From Brugia malayi (Eukaryota; Nematoda; Chromadorea; Rhabditida; Onchocercidae): DNA of 64,000 nucleotides. A model generated the notes under the pieces. The model was not told where the DNA came from. It did no database searches and worked only from the letters and a program-made list of their open reading frames with translations. The stretch lies in contig NW_025062477.1 of assembly GCF_000002995.4 (NCBI RefSeq), forward strand, positions 2,921,501-2,985,500, given 5' to 3'. The position numbers and the translations under genes were made by a program. Of the stretch, positions 1 to 13,361 are shown piece after piece (positions within the stretch are counted from its first letter, which is position 1; the number at the start of each line of letters is the position of its first letter).

Positions 1-295
1 GACTTAGTTCTTGGTAATTAATTTAGTTTATGAAATTTAAAAAAAGATTCATTACAATCTATATGGGTTACAATTTTCAAACTGTGGCGCAACTTTGCTA
101 TTGCACGCCTTTTAACCTATGCTTAGCCTAATCATAATTTAAACTTCGAATACGTTGGCGGTCGAATTTACAGCATAATCTATAAGCGTCAAAAAAAATT
201 TAATGCAAAGTTTTCGAAAATAGCATTTCCATGTTTTTTAGATAGATAATTGTAAAGGTAGAGTTTTTTTTTTTTTTTAATAATTAACATTAAAG

Positions 296-3200
296 GCACT
301 TCAAACGTGATGTTTATTGTTGTGAAGTTGATCTAAATATGTGCGACATTGCTGAGAAAATACTGAATGAAGCAGTAATCCGCAAGCATTCTTCGGAGAT
401 TATCCTAGAGGATATTGGCTCTGAAAAGGTAATTGTTGCTTTTGGTGAAATTTTTGAATAAATTTGTGCAGATTTTACAAAGATGTTCTGCAAACTTATT
501 AGTTCGAAATTTTAATGAAAATTTTGAAAGAAACTCGAAACATGAGCGTTAAATCATTCAATTTGGTTTTAAGTTATTCATCATACATTTGTTAATTTGA
601 TTTCTTTATATAGAGAAATTTCAGATCGATGTAGTAATTACCGAGACAATGGACTGTGGCTTATTAGGAGAAGGTATTGCATGTTCATTATATGATATAC
701 ATACACGAATCTTGTCATCATCACCGGTTATTGTTCCTAGATGTGTAAGAGTTTTGCTTCATAAACTTTTTGCTCCTAATATTCTAAAAAATATAATATT
801 CATGCACGTTTTAAATTTTATCTTATTATTTTTGAATGGAAAAAGATTACAATCTTGCAGGCAACAGTGTATGCTTGTATCATTGAGAGTACAGCCATAA
901 TGGATGAACATGTGTCAGTTTTCTGTGGATGTCGCTTTGCTTCCGATAGCGTTACTGCATCTTACGGTATGTTTTTTTTTTTTTTTTTTCGTATTTATAT
1001 TAAATTATTTCTTGAATAATTTAATATTGCATATTTCCGTCGTTTTCTTATTCGTTAGGAATGCTTGTAATTAGTTTGCAGTTTAACTCCAAGCCATTTC
1101 TAATTAATTATAGATACTTCTGGAACATTAGGTGAGCTTGAACCATATTGGTGTTGTTCAGCGGCTGAAATTCGCGGAGGATACAAAATTTTAAGCAAAA
1201 CTATTGAAATATTTGCTGTCAATTTTGACAGTCGTGCAGAGCTGTATAAGATTGTTAACACTGGTATCACAGAGCTACGAATGACTCCCATAATACGTGA
1301 TGGCACTGCCCATTGCATCATGGCTTGGTTCAGGTTTGTTCTTTGACTGCATTGAGCATTTACTAGAAACACTGTTTAATTTGGATAAAATAAGTCCTCA
1401 ATTGAAATTTTGATTATTTTTTGGAGCAAAACGCAAAAGAAGAAAAAAATTAAAAGAAAAAATTAACGGAAAAAAGAAAGATGGTACCATCTGTTTGAAT
1501 TACATTAATAGTAAATTTTCTTTTTTTTCACTCCAAATTAATTATCACATTAACCAAAATGTGATAATTAAGCTTCTTGAAGCTTCTAATGTTGAATAAT
1601 ATTTGGAATTTTTTTAAGCTGTTTATTGTTTCCTGGTGCACCACTTCTCAACACAAGTCCAGAAACAACCGGTTGTTGGCAGCAAGCATTATATCCCTTA
1701 CCAAAACCAATGAGCTTACATCGAGGCTGCATTTGTACATTGAAAATTAAAGCTTACAAAGATCAATTGTTGTGTGCTCTAAGAGATATTGTTATTCCGG
1801 AAGATCCTGAAATTGCTGAAAATGTAGAAGAGCCATGCAGTAGTGACAATGGTAACAACACACTATTGAAAGGAAAGAATGTGGAACAAGAATCAAAAAC
1901 TGACAAAGACGAAAGCTCTGTACTGCCATCGAAACGGAGCAGGCATGATAGCGACACAAGTACCAGTATGATAATTAGTTATAAGAATTATGCATCACCG
2001 GATACTATTATTGTTCTACCTAATAACGATTTCCCAATGATGAATGACAGTCAACTAATACATTTTTTCAAGCGTAGTTTGGCTGATATTAAACGGCAAG
2101 ATGAAATGTTAAATCGAGACCGGGATTTCTACGTCCTTGATATAGCTAATTTGGGTGCACTATCGATAGCTTTGGTGAATGCTTTTCCGGAAGTGAAATT
2201 TAGTTGTTATAACAATGATGCCCATAAATTGGTTCATCTTTTCTCTCCCCATACCCACAATTTTGGAGCATTCCCAGACAATCAGGGTTAGTTGTTTCCT
2301 TTTTTATATCAGTTTATTTTCAATTTTTTTATCACTTTTTTTTTGTCAATTTATCAATGTTTCCTTTTTTCCTTTTTTTCTTTTTTTCTTTTTTTATCAG
2401 TTTTATTGGTTCAATAAAACGGAAGCAACTAAGCGAAACTTCCTGGTAATTCTTGTTTGTTCCTTATGTATTTGGGTTATTATTTGAAGATAACACTGAA
2501 TAAGTGAATAATTTTCTTTCACCTTGTAGATTTATTCTAAAAACTTTTGTGTTTTGTATCTTTTTCCACTTGCAAATGTTAGATTAGGTATAATGAAGGA
2601 GAGATTAGTGATCGTTATGCCAGTTTCATTTATTTTATTATCTATTAATTTTCAAGTACTTCAGATTCTCTCTTGACAGATGGAAGTATAACTGAGAATG
2701 GCTATCCGCTGATATCATCTAAGCCACCTCGTACTTATTTTGAGGTAATATTCTTTTTAAAAAGATGTGTAGTTTTACAGTTCACTGTTTTTACTTTTCT
2801 CCATCACTTCATTTCTTGTAGGATGCTGAATGTTCGGATGTACTAATATGTTGCCCAGTTAGTTCTCATGGGTTTCTTCTGGAAACATCGCTAAATCGTA
2901 TACTCAGTTTCCGCCTTTCAAATGGACAAGCGCACATTATTCCAGCAAAAATTTCGGTTATGGGTCAAATTGTGAGTTGTCCCGATATTGTCAAGCGATG
3001 CAAACCATGTCCTTCGGCATATCAAGGAGTTGACCTCTCAGCAATCAATGATCTCGCTATTTCATTTTATTATGACATTGAGGTATTTTGGATTCTCACG
3101 TTAAATGTAGCTCACTTCTGTTTTGAAATTTTATTATTTAAGAAAAACTTGACTGTTTGTTTGAAGCTTATGAAAAGGACAGCTTTTATTTCTGAAGTTT

Positions 3201-3992
3201 AATTGGTTGTTTTAATAATGATCTCCATATCTGCAACTTTAGCATATTACCAGATAATCCAGACTAAACACTATTCTTATTAATTCAAATGCATTCTGCT
3301 TTATTTCAGCTTTCCGTTTTGAACCATGAAGTATTTTCTGATCCATTTGAACTTATGGCCTTGCGATTTGACAAGGTTCAAGTTCTTTTATTTGTTAAAA
3401 TACGCCGTCGTCAAAGCGCTACCATTAAGACGATAGTGTAAATAATGAAAACTGTCTCTTTTCCAAAACAATTTTCATTATTTACAAAATTTATCAAATT
3501 CTTAGAACTAGAAAAAAAAAACATTGGGAAAAACTTAGAAGAAATAGGAAAAAAAAATTTAAACAAACTGTTTTCTCGTGTACTATGACATGTTTATGTA
3601 GTAGTCTCATCCTACTTGTTAGTCAACAGATGTGTTATTCAGTTGGATGAGATAAATTTCTGAATGTTAACTGAAACCATAAATGATCATAGTTCGGCTC
3701 ATCTGTGATTTATTTGCAGCCAATGCCAGTAAACCCATCGGAAATGCCGGAATTTGTTTGCCTTACCGAAGCACCATCGGAAGCCATTATTAATGCTGAT
3801 GGTGTAGCGGAAGGTTTACTATTTTGGTTTGATGTCGAAAGTGGCAAACAGTTGTACAGTACTCGATCTTCCAACACCCTTGCTCGTTGCGCCTTATATT
3901 TATTTGATGCAGGTCGTAAAGTATCAAAAAATGATCGTATCGCCATCAAATCATCCAACTATCATGGCAATTTCGCCTTTGAAGTATTGTGA
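296..3992 (+). CDS. PRMT9-like protein arginine N-methyltransferase, 5' partial
   Basis: Nine exons: about 296-428, 625-744, 861-966, 1114-1333, 1619-2286, 2680-2744, 2822-3082, 3310-3375, 3720-3992. All phases agree, giving 622 residues from the ATG at 339. That ATG is probably internal: the frame is open upstream and reads DVYCCEVDLNMCDIAEKIL, the post-motif-I acidic strand of a class I methyltransferase. Motif I and the N-terminal region must therefore lie upstream. The PRMT double-E loop is visible as ETMDCGLLGE (exon 2). A THW-loop counterpart, ETTGCWQQALYPL, opens exon 5. A second, degenerate methyltransferase-like half follows, as in PRMT9 and PRMT7; the loop resembles PRMT9 more. These enzymes transfer methyl groups from AdoMet to arginine; mammalian PRMT9 acts on splicing factor SF3B2. 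Exon 5 has a low-complexity acidic/serine insert (about 1800-1980). The gene ends tail to tail with its downstream neighbours. Confidence 0.8.
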
Positions 3993-4092
3993 TGTAATGA
4001 AGACATCTAACCTCGTAATAGCATTACAAATCAGTTTAAGATTAATTGTTACGGCTAATTGTAATTATTCCTGAAATATTTTCTGTTCTAAT

Positions 4093-4098
4093 AATAAA
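4093..4098 (+). terminator. poly(A) signal of the PRMT9-like gene
   Basis: Canonical AATAAA about 100 bases after the stop codon at 3992, in the expected place for 3' end formation. Confidence 0.6.
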
Positions 4099-4109
4099 GA
4101 TCATTTTAT

Positions 4110-7100
4110 TAAAATTTGTTTCCAGTCATAAATTACATAAGTAATTTAATTAAATAATTATGAGATTCATATATCTATAAAAGGACTAAATATATCTCTC
4201 CTTTCATATTTCTCAAAAAATTGTTCAATGATGGTCTCATACGCGTCCTAGCCAGTACTAAACCAAAAAGGTTTATCAACATGTAGTTATTCACATACAG
4301 TATTAAAATTTAATAACTAAATTTTTAATTAACCATATCACGAGATCTGTTACAAAGCCCTTATCAATATATGATTAATATTACTGCTATTGACAATTAT
4401 TTCAAAAAGTTATTGAAAAATAAACTTTAATTTCAATAAATTTAAGCAGAGAATATTTCTCAAAGACATGATTGCCAATAAATTTAAAAGGTTTGAAAAT
4501 TAATTTGAGAGAATTATTGTTGGTATGAGCAACAATACTTAATTTTTGTCGAGTAACGATATACTTTGACTAATTGATATCATATCACTAAAATATCGAA
4601 ATCGTTTATCTATTCTACGTCCAGAGAGAGTATTTTTGCATTTCGATGATAAAAGTATTTGTGTCACTTTATATGCTTTTCATTTTCCTTAAATTTCATC
4701 TCCATTAGAAAGTATTGCTGAGAATTGTGAAAATTCGTAGTGTAATCTATCATCTCTTTCTGCTGAAATAAAGTTTTTTTCTTTCTTTAATTGAAATTCA
4801 CAAATTTTGATTTTGAAAATTTCAGCAACTAGCACTTTAATTTGCTAAAGATGAAGTAATTACTTTGTTTTTAATTAATTATTGTGCATCATAATTGCTA
4901 GAATACAATCAGTCATTTACTTATTATTAAATGAAAACTTATTAAATACTTATTAAATATATCTGTTTTTAATTGATGCAATCAATAAGTTTTAATATTA
5001 AATTAGATTGATATAACCTTGTAAATATGAAAATGATAAAGACCTACGAGAAATATCTTAAATTGGTGCAATTAATGAAAAAATCTTAAAAAAAAACTTA
5101 AAGTATTTATTTTAAGGTTTTTTAGAAAAAGATTATTTATTATAAGTACTAAATGCATGATAATAATTTCTTTAATTGTAACAAGCATGCTAATATGCCT
5201 ATTATTTCATTTGCTATTATCATCTTATTAAAATTATTTGATCTTTATTTCTAATAAATATGCTTTGAAATAGCTAAATTACATTTGGATAAGATGTTTC
5301 TTCAGTACTCAATCGGAAATAGAAGTTCGTTTCATCTGTTTAATATCTTCAGGAGATAAACTTTTTGTAATATTTCCACTTATTTATAAAATATTTGATA
5401 GGTATTGATAAATTTAATATATAAATTATAAATTACAAATTATCATTTTTCCACTACTGTGGTTTCTAATTTTTAAAAAAATTTTCAGACTTTCAATTTT
5501 CTTTTTCATTGCCATTTTATCTAGAAAATAGACATATAAATCACTGATCTTTTTAATAAAAAATATATAAATTACATAAATTAATGAGAAACGAGCCATT
5601 TGACCCATACTTGTAGCCTTATGTTAGCCACCAGAAATCAACCGATGATCAATGAATCGTTTGATCATCGAAAATTATCGATACATAGTCCTATGATCAA
5701 TGCATCTGGAATTCTTGAAACATTCTCCTGGCCATACTTTATTATCAAATATATTATCACTGTAATTTGATGTATTTAAATCAGATTTTTAAACAAATAA
5801 AATATATATTAAATTTTAAAATTTCAATTTTTCAATTTAAAAATTTCAATACTTCAATATCTTTTCATCTGGTGCAATTGTAATAGAAATAATTTGTGAT
5901 GATTGATCGCTGTTTGTTTGACGTCTTAGAAATCGTTTGAAAATCATTAAAACATTTAATTGCCATAAATTAAATGATCCAAACGCTGTCGTTAAAATGA
6001 TTATTACTATACATTGCACAAAATACGATATTGTTTTTTTCGTATGAAGTGCTGCAAATAAATCTTAAATTTATCATTCTAATTTTATGATTTCATTCAT
6101 TTATGATTTATTCTAATTAAAATAATATTTTTTAAAACGAAGTATTTTTAGCTTTAAAAATTCTGTTATTAACTTTCTGAAAATTTAGAAATTCTAAGAT
6201 CAGTATTACTTTCATAACTTATTATTATTACAAATGTAGAATGCAGCTGATCAGTGAGCTGATGTTAAATAAAAAAATATGATATTTTTCAATTTCACTT
6301 CTACTTTCCAAAATAAAAAGAAATTAAATGATCAGATGGAATTTTCCCGATCATAGACTATAAAGTTAAGTTCAGGTAAGTTTGCTGTGATTGGCTAAGT
6401 ACTCCTATTAACTTATTAAGTTAATAAAAAAAAAAAAAAAGTGCATGGCATTTGAATTCTTTTTCTTGCTCTTAAACCATAAAATCAACATCAAACATTT
6501 TATCGACTGATCGACTAATTCGAAATTTTTGTAATTTTATAATTTAAAAGACGATTGTTGATAATGCTAAACCTTTAAGACGTACGTGAAACAATAACCT
6601 TACTTTGTTTATTAGGTATTTGTAGAATAACGTAAGTTAGATTAAAAATCAAAAAAAAAAAAAAAAAAAAAAAACTGAAAACAATGAGTAATTAGCAAAT
6701 GGTAGCAAAATTAAGCCTTATTATTTAATAATTAAAGGCTATGATGACAAGCCGAAAATTGGCAATGCGAAGAAATATTTAATAGTTGAATGTTTTTCAT
6801 GTTCACATCTTTCTTTTGACCTTTAACCTAACTTGCATTATTTCACAAATACTCAACAAATAATTGGTAAAAGGATATTTGAATTACTTTTTCCTAAATG
6901 AATTAGAATTATTTAGGTATTTCAGATATTATTAAATAAATTTTCATCACAAACACTCAGAAGTTTTTCTTTCTTATTCTTATTCTTTTTTTTTTTTTTT
7001 TGAAAAAAAAAAAAGGTTTTCAATCAAAAAAACTTACTGTCAAATATCCAATTTAAAACCATAATAATATAATTTGGTTTGAAAATGAAGAAATATATGA

Positions 7101-8570
7101 AGAAAAGATCGAAATACAGCGTAAGAATTAAATGAAACCACTGCAAATATATTATAAGATGAAATTACTTTAAATTTAAGTGAATTTTGAATCAACCAAC
7201 AACAGTGCATTAATTAATTTAATATAGTTGACATGGTTTTAATATGATTTGATAAGAAATCAACTGAAATTGTATTTTATATCATAATTATCACTGGGAT
7301 TGATTGTCTCTCATTTATTGTCGTAATATTAATCGATCATAACGCAATTGCTTTGCGATATTCTCAATTTTCTGCGATATCGCAATGAGAATACATATCA
7401 TTTAATACAATTAATAAATATATTAAATCAATTCTCAGAATGGTACGCATACTAAGCTAAAAACATTTGTTAAACTATTTAATTTAATTATTCGTCTGCT
7501 AATTGATTCATCATTAATTGAATTTCTAGTAAGAAATCAATAATTTCAATCAAGATTCAAAAAAAAATAAACTAATTTTCACTCTTAAAAAAATATATTT
7601 TGAATATTTCAGATAAAAAAAAAAAAAAAAATTGTATTAATAAATGATCAAATGCAATGGTTCTAATTTCAGGAATAAACGGAACTGATATAAGTGAAAG
7701 TGTAATTAAGAAACCGGTTGATATATCTTATCGTTATCATTATCAATGCTCGTCATTGATTCTTATCATATGTTATAACTGATCATGAAATATTATAATT
7801 TGCAGTTTCATAGAGCAAATTAGCCTAAAGGTATGTCTAATAGGCGCAATTTGCTGCTCATTTGGTACATTGTCCGAAATAATCATTTTCATTTCCATTA
7901 TGATTAAAAATAAAAATATAATTGGAAATGGAGAACTTAATAAATTGTTCGAAATTCATTAAAATTATTTCTTTCAGCTGTCATTACTTTCATCATTGAT
8001 CATTATTACTTTTTTTATGAACAAACTTTCTTATCGTCTTATTATCATAATAAAAATATTTTTTCAATTATTTGAAAATATCTATCAGATAGTACAGAAA
8101 ATGCTTAATTTTAAAATATTGCAGAAATAAATAAAAACTAATTCAAAAAAAAAAAAAAGAAAAATTTAGAAAGAATTATTATAGAAATTTTACACTAATT
8201 ACTTACTTAATTTTTTTACAAATTTCAATGTTTGCTTTAATTTTTCTTCAACTTTAAAATAAATATTATTTTAAATATGAAAATTTCATCGTTTTCGTAA
8301 TATAGATTAAATAAATTGTTAGAAAAAAATTGGGTTTTTGTTTTCAATATGACAAATAAGCAAGCAAATGAAAAAAAAAAATCACATAAATTAATGAATA
8401 AGTAAACAAATAAGATAAATAAAAGTTATATAATTGGAATAAATAGATAATTAAAATTATATTATCAGTATGACTCTTGATCTATGATTATTTTTTTTTG
8501 AAATAATTATCATGATTTCTTTTTTTTTTCACTCAGATTATTATTTCTGCTTATAGTTTCTAAGATAGCA
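4110..8570. other. AT-rich intergenic region
   Basis: No convincing coding exon. It contains poly-A/poly-T runs (6427, 6650, 6988, 7617) and a 10-bp inverted repeat, CGATGATCAA, at 5643-5652 with its complement at 5661-5670. There is a group of TTATC/GATA-type motifs around 7726-7770. A short open stretch follows an AATTTCAG acceptor at 7673 on the plus strand, but I cannot join it to a gene. Confidence 0.6.
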
Positions 8571-8579
8571 GTAACTCAC

Positions 8580-9275
8580 CGAAATACCGATCATAGGCCA
8601 AAGATAAAAATGTTTTCGTCGTAAAATGCCATAAAGAGTCGTTGAGATTACTGTTATTGGAATTATTATGGCTAGTATAGCTGGTCGAAAATACATGATA
8701 ATTAATGTTGAAACAGCTAATGTTGATAACAATCCAATTATCACAATCAATTTGATGCTATTCTATAAATAATATTATCCAACAGATTTGATATTATTAA
8801 GTTATGTGAAAATATATAAGTTACTTGAAAATATAAATAAATTTTAATTGTTATATAACAATGAAGAAATGTTTATCAGATATATTGTTGAAATAACTTA
8901 TAATATAAAAGTGATATATCTGATTAAATCAAATATTTCATAAAGAAACTGATAATTTTTTTTTTTTTTTTTGTCAGAATTGATAAAGGAAAAAATGATA
9001 AATAACAATTATTAAACATTTTGAATGTATTTACATATTTTTATGAATGGAACGAATAGAATTTAACCAAAACAATTTGTCTTGTAAAAAATAAAATAAT
9101 ATAATTAGTTTAATAAAATATAAAGAAAATAAAAATTTTAAAAAAATACGAAAGAGGAAAAAAAAAAGGAACTAACAAGCAAAGAGAGACAACCGATCGT
9201 AGTATCTAAACTTATCATGCTATCACTGCTGATAATATTGTTAACTGTTTCACCGGATCGCACTTTCTTTTTCAT
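8580..9275 (-). CDS. Probable small multi-pass membrane protein (nematode LAPTM/DUF7027-like), partial
   Basis: Two minus-strand exons are supported. Exon A (9275-9177) starts with ATG, has 33 codons and ends at a GTTAGT donor. Exon B (8762-8580) follows a TTTATAG acceptor, has exactly 61 codons and ends at a strong GTGAGT donor. Both junctions are phase 0, so they join cleanly. Exon B encodes two hydrophobic helices separated by a short turn, then GILRRKHFYLWPMIGIS. That arrangement, with a basic R-x-x-FYLWP junction, is typical of small four-helix nematode membrane proteins of the LAPTM-like DUF7027 type. Exon A carries a polar N-terminus leading into the first helix. Further exons should lie below 8574, but I could not identify them. 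The family name is an inference from pattern alone; the exon itself is more secure than the family. Confidence 0.42.
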
Positions 9276-11530
9276 CTCAAATTCAAAAGTTCTGATAAGT
9301 TAATCTTATGAATAATTTCATTTTTTAATACTATAAAAATTGTACACATAATGCCAAATGAACAACGAATCAGTGATAATAATTATTATTGTTATCAATA
9401 GATTATAAGACGAAATATTCGGATTGCTTATTCGATTACAATAGAAAAAGAATTCTAATTTATTAAATAATTTTGCCAGTTTAATTTTCAATTTCCTTTC
9501 TTAAAAAGCTATTTTTTAGAAAAAATTGATACAATTATTGTTTATAAAAAACACTGAAGTTGAAATTTTAGTCAACAAATGTCGTTTTTTTTTTTTTTTT
9601 TTTTTTTGAAAATACTTTCATGTTCAATTTAAAATGATAATTGGGATTCTTTGATTCTATTATCTTTTGATTTCTTTCTAATTTGATTCCAATACATGAA
9701 AGAGACATGAAAACAAGCTAGAAAGTTTTGCACAGAAGGATTTCTAGAAAAATCTAAAAGGTTCCAGTGCATTAGCAATTACTAGCTTCTTCTCTACTGC
9801 CATCTTAGCATTCTGATATTAAATTATTGACAATTGTGAAATTTTAAAATTTATTGCTGTAGGCAGATTTGCTACTCTAAATGCAATTAAAGTATTTGAA
9901 CTGTAATTGGAAAGCACAGTAAGTAAGTTGTGTCCTAGGCCTATTTTATTAAAAAGTATTAAAATTGATTATTCTACCTATTAGTTGATTTGTTTGTATA
10001 AAAAATTGAAATAACAATTGAGAAAAAAAAAAAAAAGTTAGAGTATTAACGAAGTATTTCTAACTTTGCCATCCACTGAACTTAATTGATTTAAAATCAA
10101 AACTATTCATAGAATAATTAAACTTTATCTTTTATAAAAAAAGCTTATTTCTGAACATAAATGTAACAGTAGAATATGTTATCACTAATAGATACAACGA
10201 GAATTATAAAGAGCAAACTTAAAAGATAAGAAGTGCCATTTTAGTTAGTACAAATGCGCCAGACAGGTTCTATGGTTTAGCGCATGTTATATTGAATTTT
10301 GTTGTTATATTGGTTGGCGTTGTTGTGTTAGAGAAGATAATGGAGAATTGATAAGAAGTGATTTGTTTGAAAAGGAAATGAAAACTTGAATGTTGCAATT
10401 ATTATCATTGATATTATCCAGTAGAACTAAACTTTCAAACATTTATAAATTTACCTAAATATACCGCAATTTATCTTGCAAAATTTTAATGAGAAAAACG
10501 AAGTTTGTATGAAAAAAGAAAACAGCTTATTTAAATTAAAATAAAGAAATTATTTAAATTTAAGCAGAAAAAACTAAGAATTTAAACAAATTCATTCATA
10601 GAACTTCGATAAAATAGCTACTAATTTGTAAGTTAAAAAGCACAAAAGAGAAGAAAAAGAATGGCTGAAAATTATTTCAGTTAGATTGGATTTCATTTTT
10701 AAAAAGGAATAGAAATTTTTAAAAATATTTGAAGTTCCATCAAATTATTGTCACATGCAAGAAAAGTTAAATAGAAAATACTTAATATTTAACGAAAGAA
10801 TTGTGCTTGATGATAAATATAATGGACAAACATGAGATGATAAGAATAAAATTTAATGTCAGGAAAAAATTTTGGAGTGATAACAAAGGATGAAAACAAA
10901 ATTGAAAAGAATAGATGAATTTATAAAATTAAGATGATTATAGAAGATTTGATGACTTCAGAATATTAAGATGATTATTATTGTTACTGTTTATTATTAT
11001 TATTGTTACTATTATTATTATTATTATTATTATTGCTATTATTACTTATTATTCAAAATCAAAAATAATTTCTGGAATAAAAAAAGGAAATATTCTGACA
11101 ATAATTTCTCAGCTTATACAAATTTTTCCCTCACCAAACACATTTTTTTAATTTTCAAATATTCTTACCTTCTTATTGTATTTGGTGAGAAATTTTTTTT
11201 TTCCCGAAAATATTGCTCAATTTTCGGCGTTTTCTCTGATAATTATTTTGATAGAAAAAAAATTTTTTTATTTGAAATATGAAACACACATGGAAATGAA
11301 ATTATTTGCTTCTCAAAAGAATTAGCAAGCAAAAGCATGAAAATGAGACTTTCTTTTTATTCAGTAATATATTCATTTAATTTCATTCCTTATTTAAATT
11401 CTATTTAATACAGCGTATTCACATTATTAATAATAGCTGAATTATCAGTTTAATTTAATTAAAAATTCAATTCAATATCAGTTCAAGATATCTTTAAACT
11501 AGAAGAAGTTCATACATCAAAAAAAGAAAA
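9276..11530. other. Intergenic region with a small GC-richer island
   Basis: Mostly AT-rich, with poly-T at 9584-9607. A GC-richer island at about 10240-10350 is open on the plus strand after an ATTTTAG acceptor-like site, with a hydrophobic segment (AHVILNFVVILVGVVVL) and a stop at 10349-10351. It could be a terminal exon, but no partner exon was found. Confidence 0.35.
10974..11048. repeat. (TTA)n microsatellite
   Basis: Imperfect run of TTA/TTG triplets. The tyrosine-rich open frame across it is a by-product of the repeat. Confidence 0.8.
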
Positions 11531-11532
11531 TC

Positions 11533-11999
11533 ATGGTGAGTGATCAAAGCAAGATCACCAGTACTGGGTTTAGAAAATTTTTTAAACTGATAAAATTTCT
11601 TTTTGCCTTTACTGATCTCAATTCTTGGAATACAAACATCATTCAGTTTGAGGTAAGATTCATAAATACAAAATTCGTTGCTTATAGGGAATTCTAGTTT
11701 GTTTTATGTTCTTTCCTAATATTTAATCTTTTCTACAATATACCCCACCCGCTTAAATTTGCTTTAAGCAATCCAAATAAGCTTTAATCCTAAAGAAATT
11801 CGAAATCTGTCAATCGATATTTATTGATCGGTTTTGAGAGAACTATTTCATTGACGGAAAATAAGTGAACAGATATGAGATTTGGAGAAAGTGTCAGTTA
11901 TGTTCTTTGCAGCATTCTTTTTAATTTCAGCATGAAATTGAAAATAGTTTTTCTTTTTATGCAAATTTAACAATCAAACGTGTATGTACACGTACATAA
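11533..11999 (+). CDS. Candidate two-exon small protein, weak
   Basis: Exon 1 (11533-11652) starts with ATG in a reasonable context, encodes 40 codons and ends at a good GTAAGA donor. Exon 2 (11931-11999) follows a strong TTTAATTTCAG acceptor in the same phase, reads HEIENSFSFYANLTIKRV and stops at TAA. Together they would give about 62 residues. No domain is recognised and the opposite strand of exon 1 is also open, so this may be chance. It lies between the candidate membrane-protein gene and the 3' end of sf3b3. Confidence 0.2.
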
Positions 12000-13361
12000 T
12001 TGTATACGTAATTGTTCTAACTCAAAAAGCCTCCCAAAGAAAACGAAAATCAGGAATTAGTGTCAATGATTATTTTTATTGATACTTCGTCATACTAACA
12101 TCCATAAACTAGTAAGTGACTAAAGTATTCAACTTCTAAACCAACCAATAATCTAATTATCATCAGTAAGTGAGTGTAAACTGTTTACATGCATCTTTGT
12201 AAAATTATTCCGAATTTATCTGAAGAATATTACTATTAATCGATGATTATGCGAGAGCTAAAATTCTTGGAACTACTAAATTAATAAATTAAAATCGAAA
12301 ACTTATATCCTTTTTTTTTTTTTTTTTTTTTTTTTTGACACCAAATCTCAACACCTGAAATTAAGACTTTGCATATAAGTACGAATTATGCGTAGTAACA
12401 GCAACAAAATGGAATAACAACAGAACTGATATATCTTAATTATATAAGTTCACAGAGACAAAAATAGATGAAAATAAAACCAAAATTCAATTCAACTTTG
12501 ACAATTAACAGTAACATTCATATGGGGATCAATTATAATTCAAATCTCGAAAAAGAAATATAAATCTAATCAATTGTCATATGGCAATTTTCATCATATG
12601 GAAAATTCACTTCCCAGATTGCTTTTGCTGAGCATTCTATAATTGACATTCCCTGATATTAAGGTTGTAGAAACCACTACAACATTTAAGATATATCATT
12701 AAGATATCTTTATAACTTTTGGGAAGATTCGTGAATCATATTTGCTTGTTACAATCAGAATATTAAGTATTCATAGCCCTGTCCATGTCATTGTTTTTTA
12801 AATAATTACGCTCTCATCCATCACTATATTCAAAATTTTATTTGTTTCAGAAGATAAAATACTCTGGACTAATGAAAAAAGTTTGTAGTCATAAAAAATT
12901 CAAAATAGTGATTCTGGTGGGGAGAACCTATATCATCAATTGAAAGATGTAAGAATGAAAAAGAATGAAAAATTAAAATTTTCTCATTGTCATAACCAAT
13001 CCCAAAAATAAAAAAAGTAAGTTTTATCAAAGTAAATAAGATCAGAATCACCAACTGTATCATTGACTGACCGCTATTAACAGTTAATTTTAAACCACTG
13101 GTTTAAGCTGTTATTCTAATCTTAAATCGCTGTTTTCATAAGGAGCAAAAAAAGTTACAACTTTTTGGTCTTTAATTTCAAAATTTGAAGATTTCTGATA
13201 TTATGTTACAAATCAAATTTCCAATGTATTGTGATAATAGAAAAAAATCAACAGTCTAAGATATAAAATAAAATATCTGCATCGAGATCATTCTGAATTC
13301 ATCAAGCATCATTTGGCAATAGCAGCAACTAATGGAACCAAACGCTGTCCACTGCGAGAGC
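12000..13361. other. Intergenic region and sf3b3 3' flank
   Basis: AT-rich with a poly-T run at 12311-12336. No coding exon seen. An AATAAA on the minus strand at about 12841-12836 could serve sf3b3 but is some 520 bases past the stop. Confidence 0.5.

Noticed and set aside
1..13. Possible exon end (GACTTAGTTCTTG before GTAATT) of the PRMT9-like gene
   Set aside because: Its phase does not match the next exon at 296, and too few bases are visible to judge.
7976..8130. Plus-strand open stretch after a TTTCTTTCAG acceptor-like site
   Set aside because: About 50 codons of Ile/Phe/Leu-rich sequence with no downstream donor or partner exon; probably chance in AT-rich DNA.
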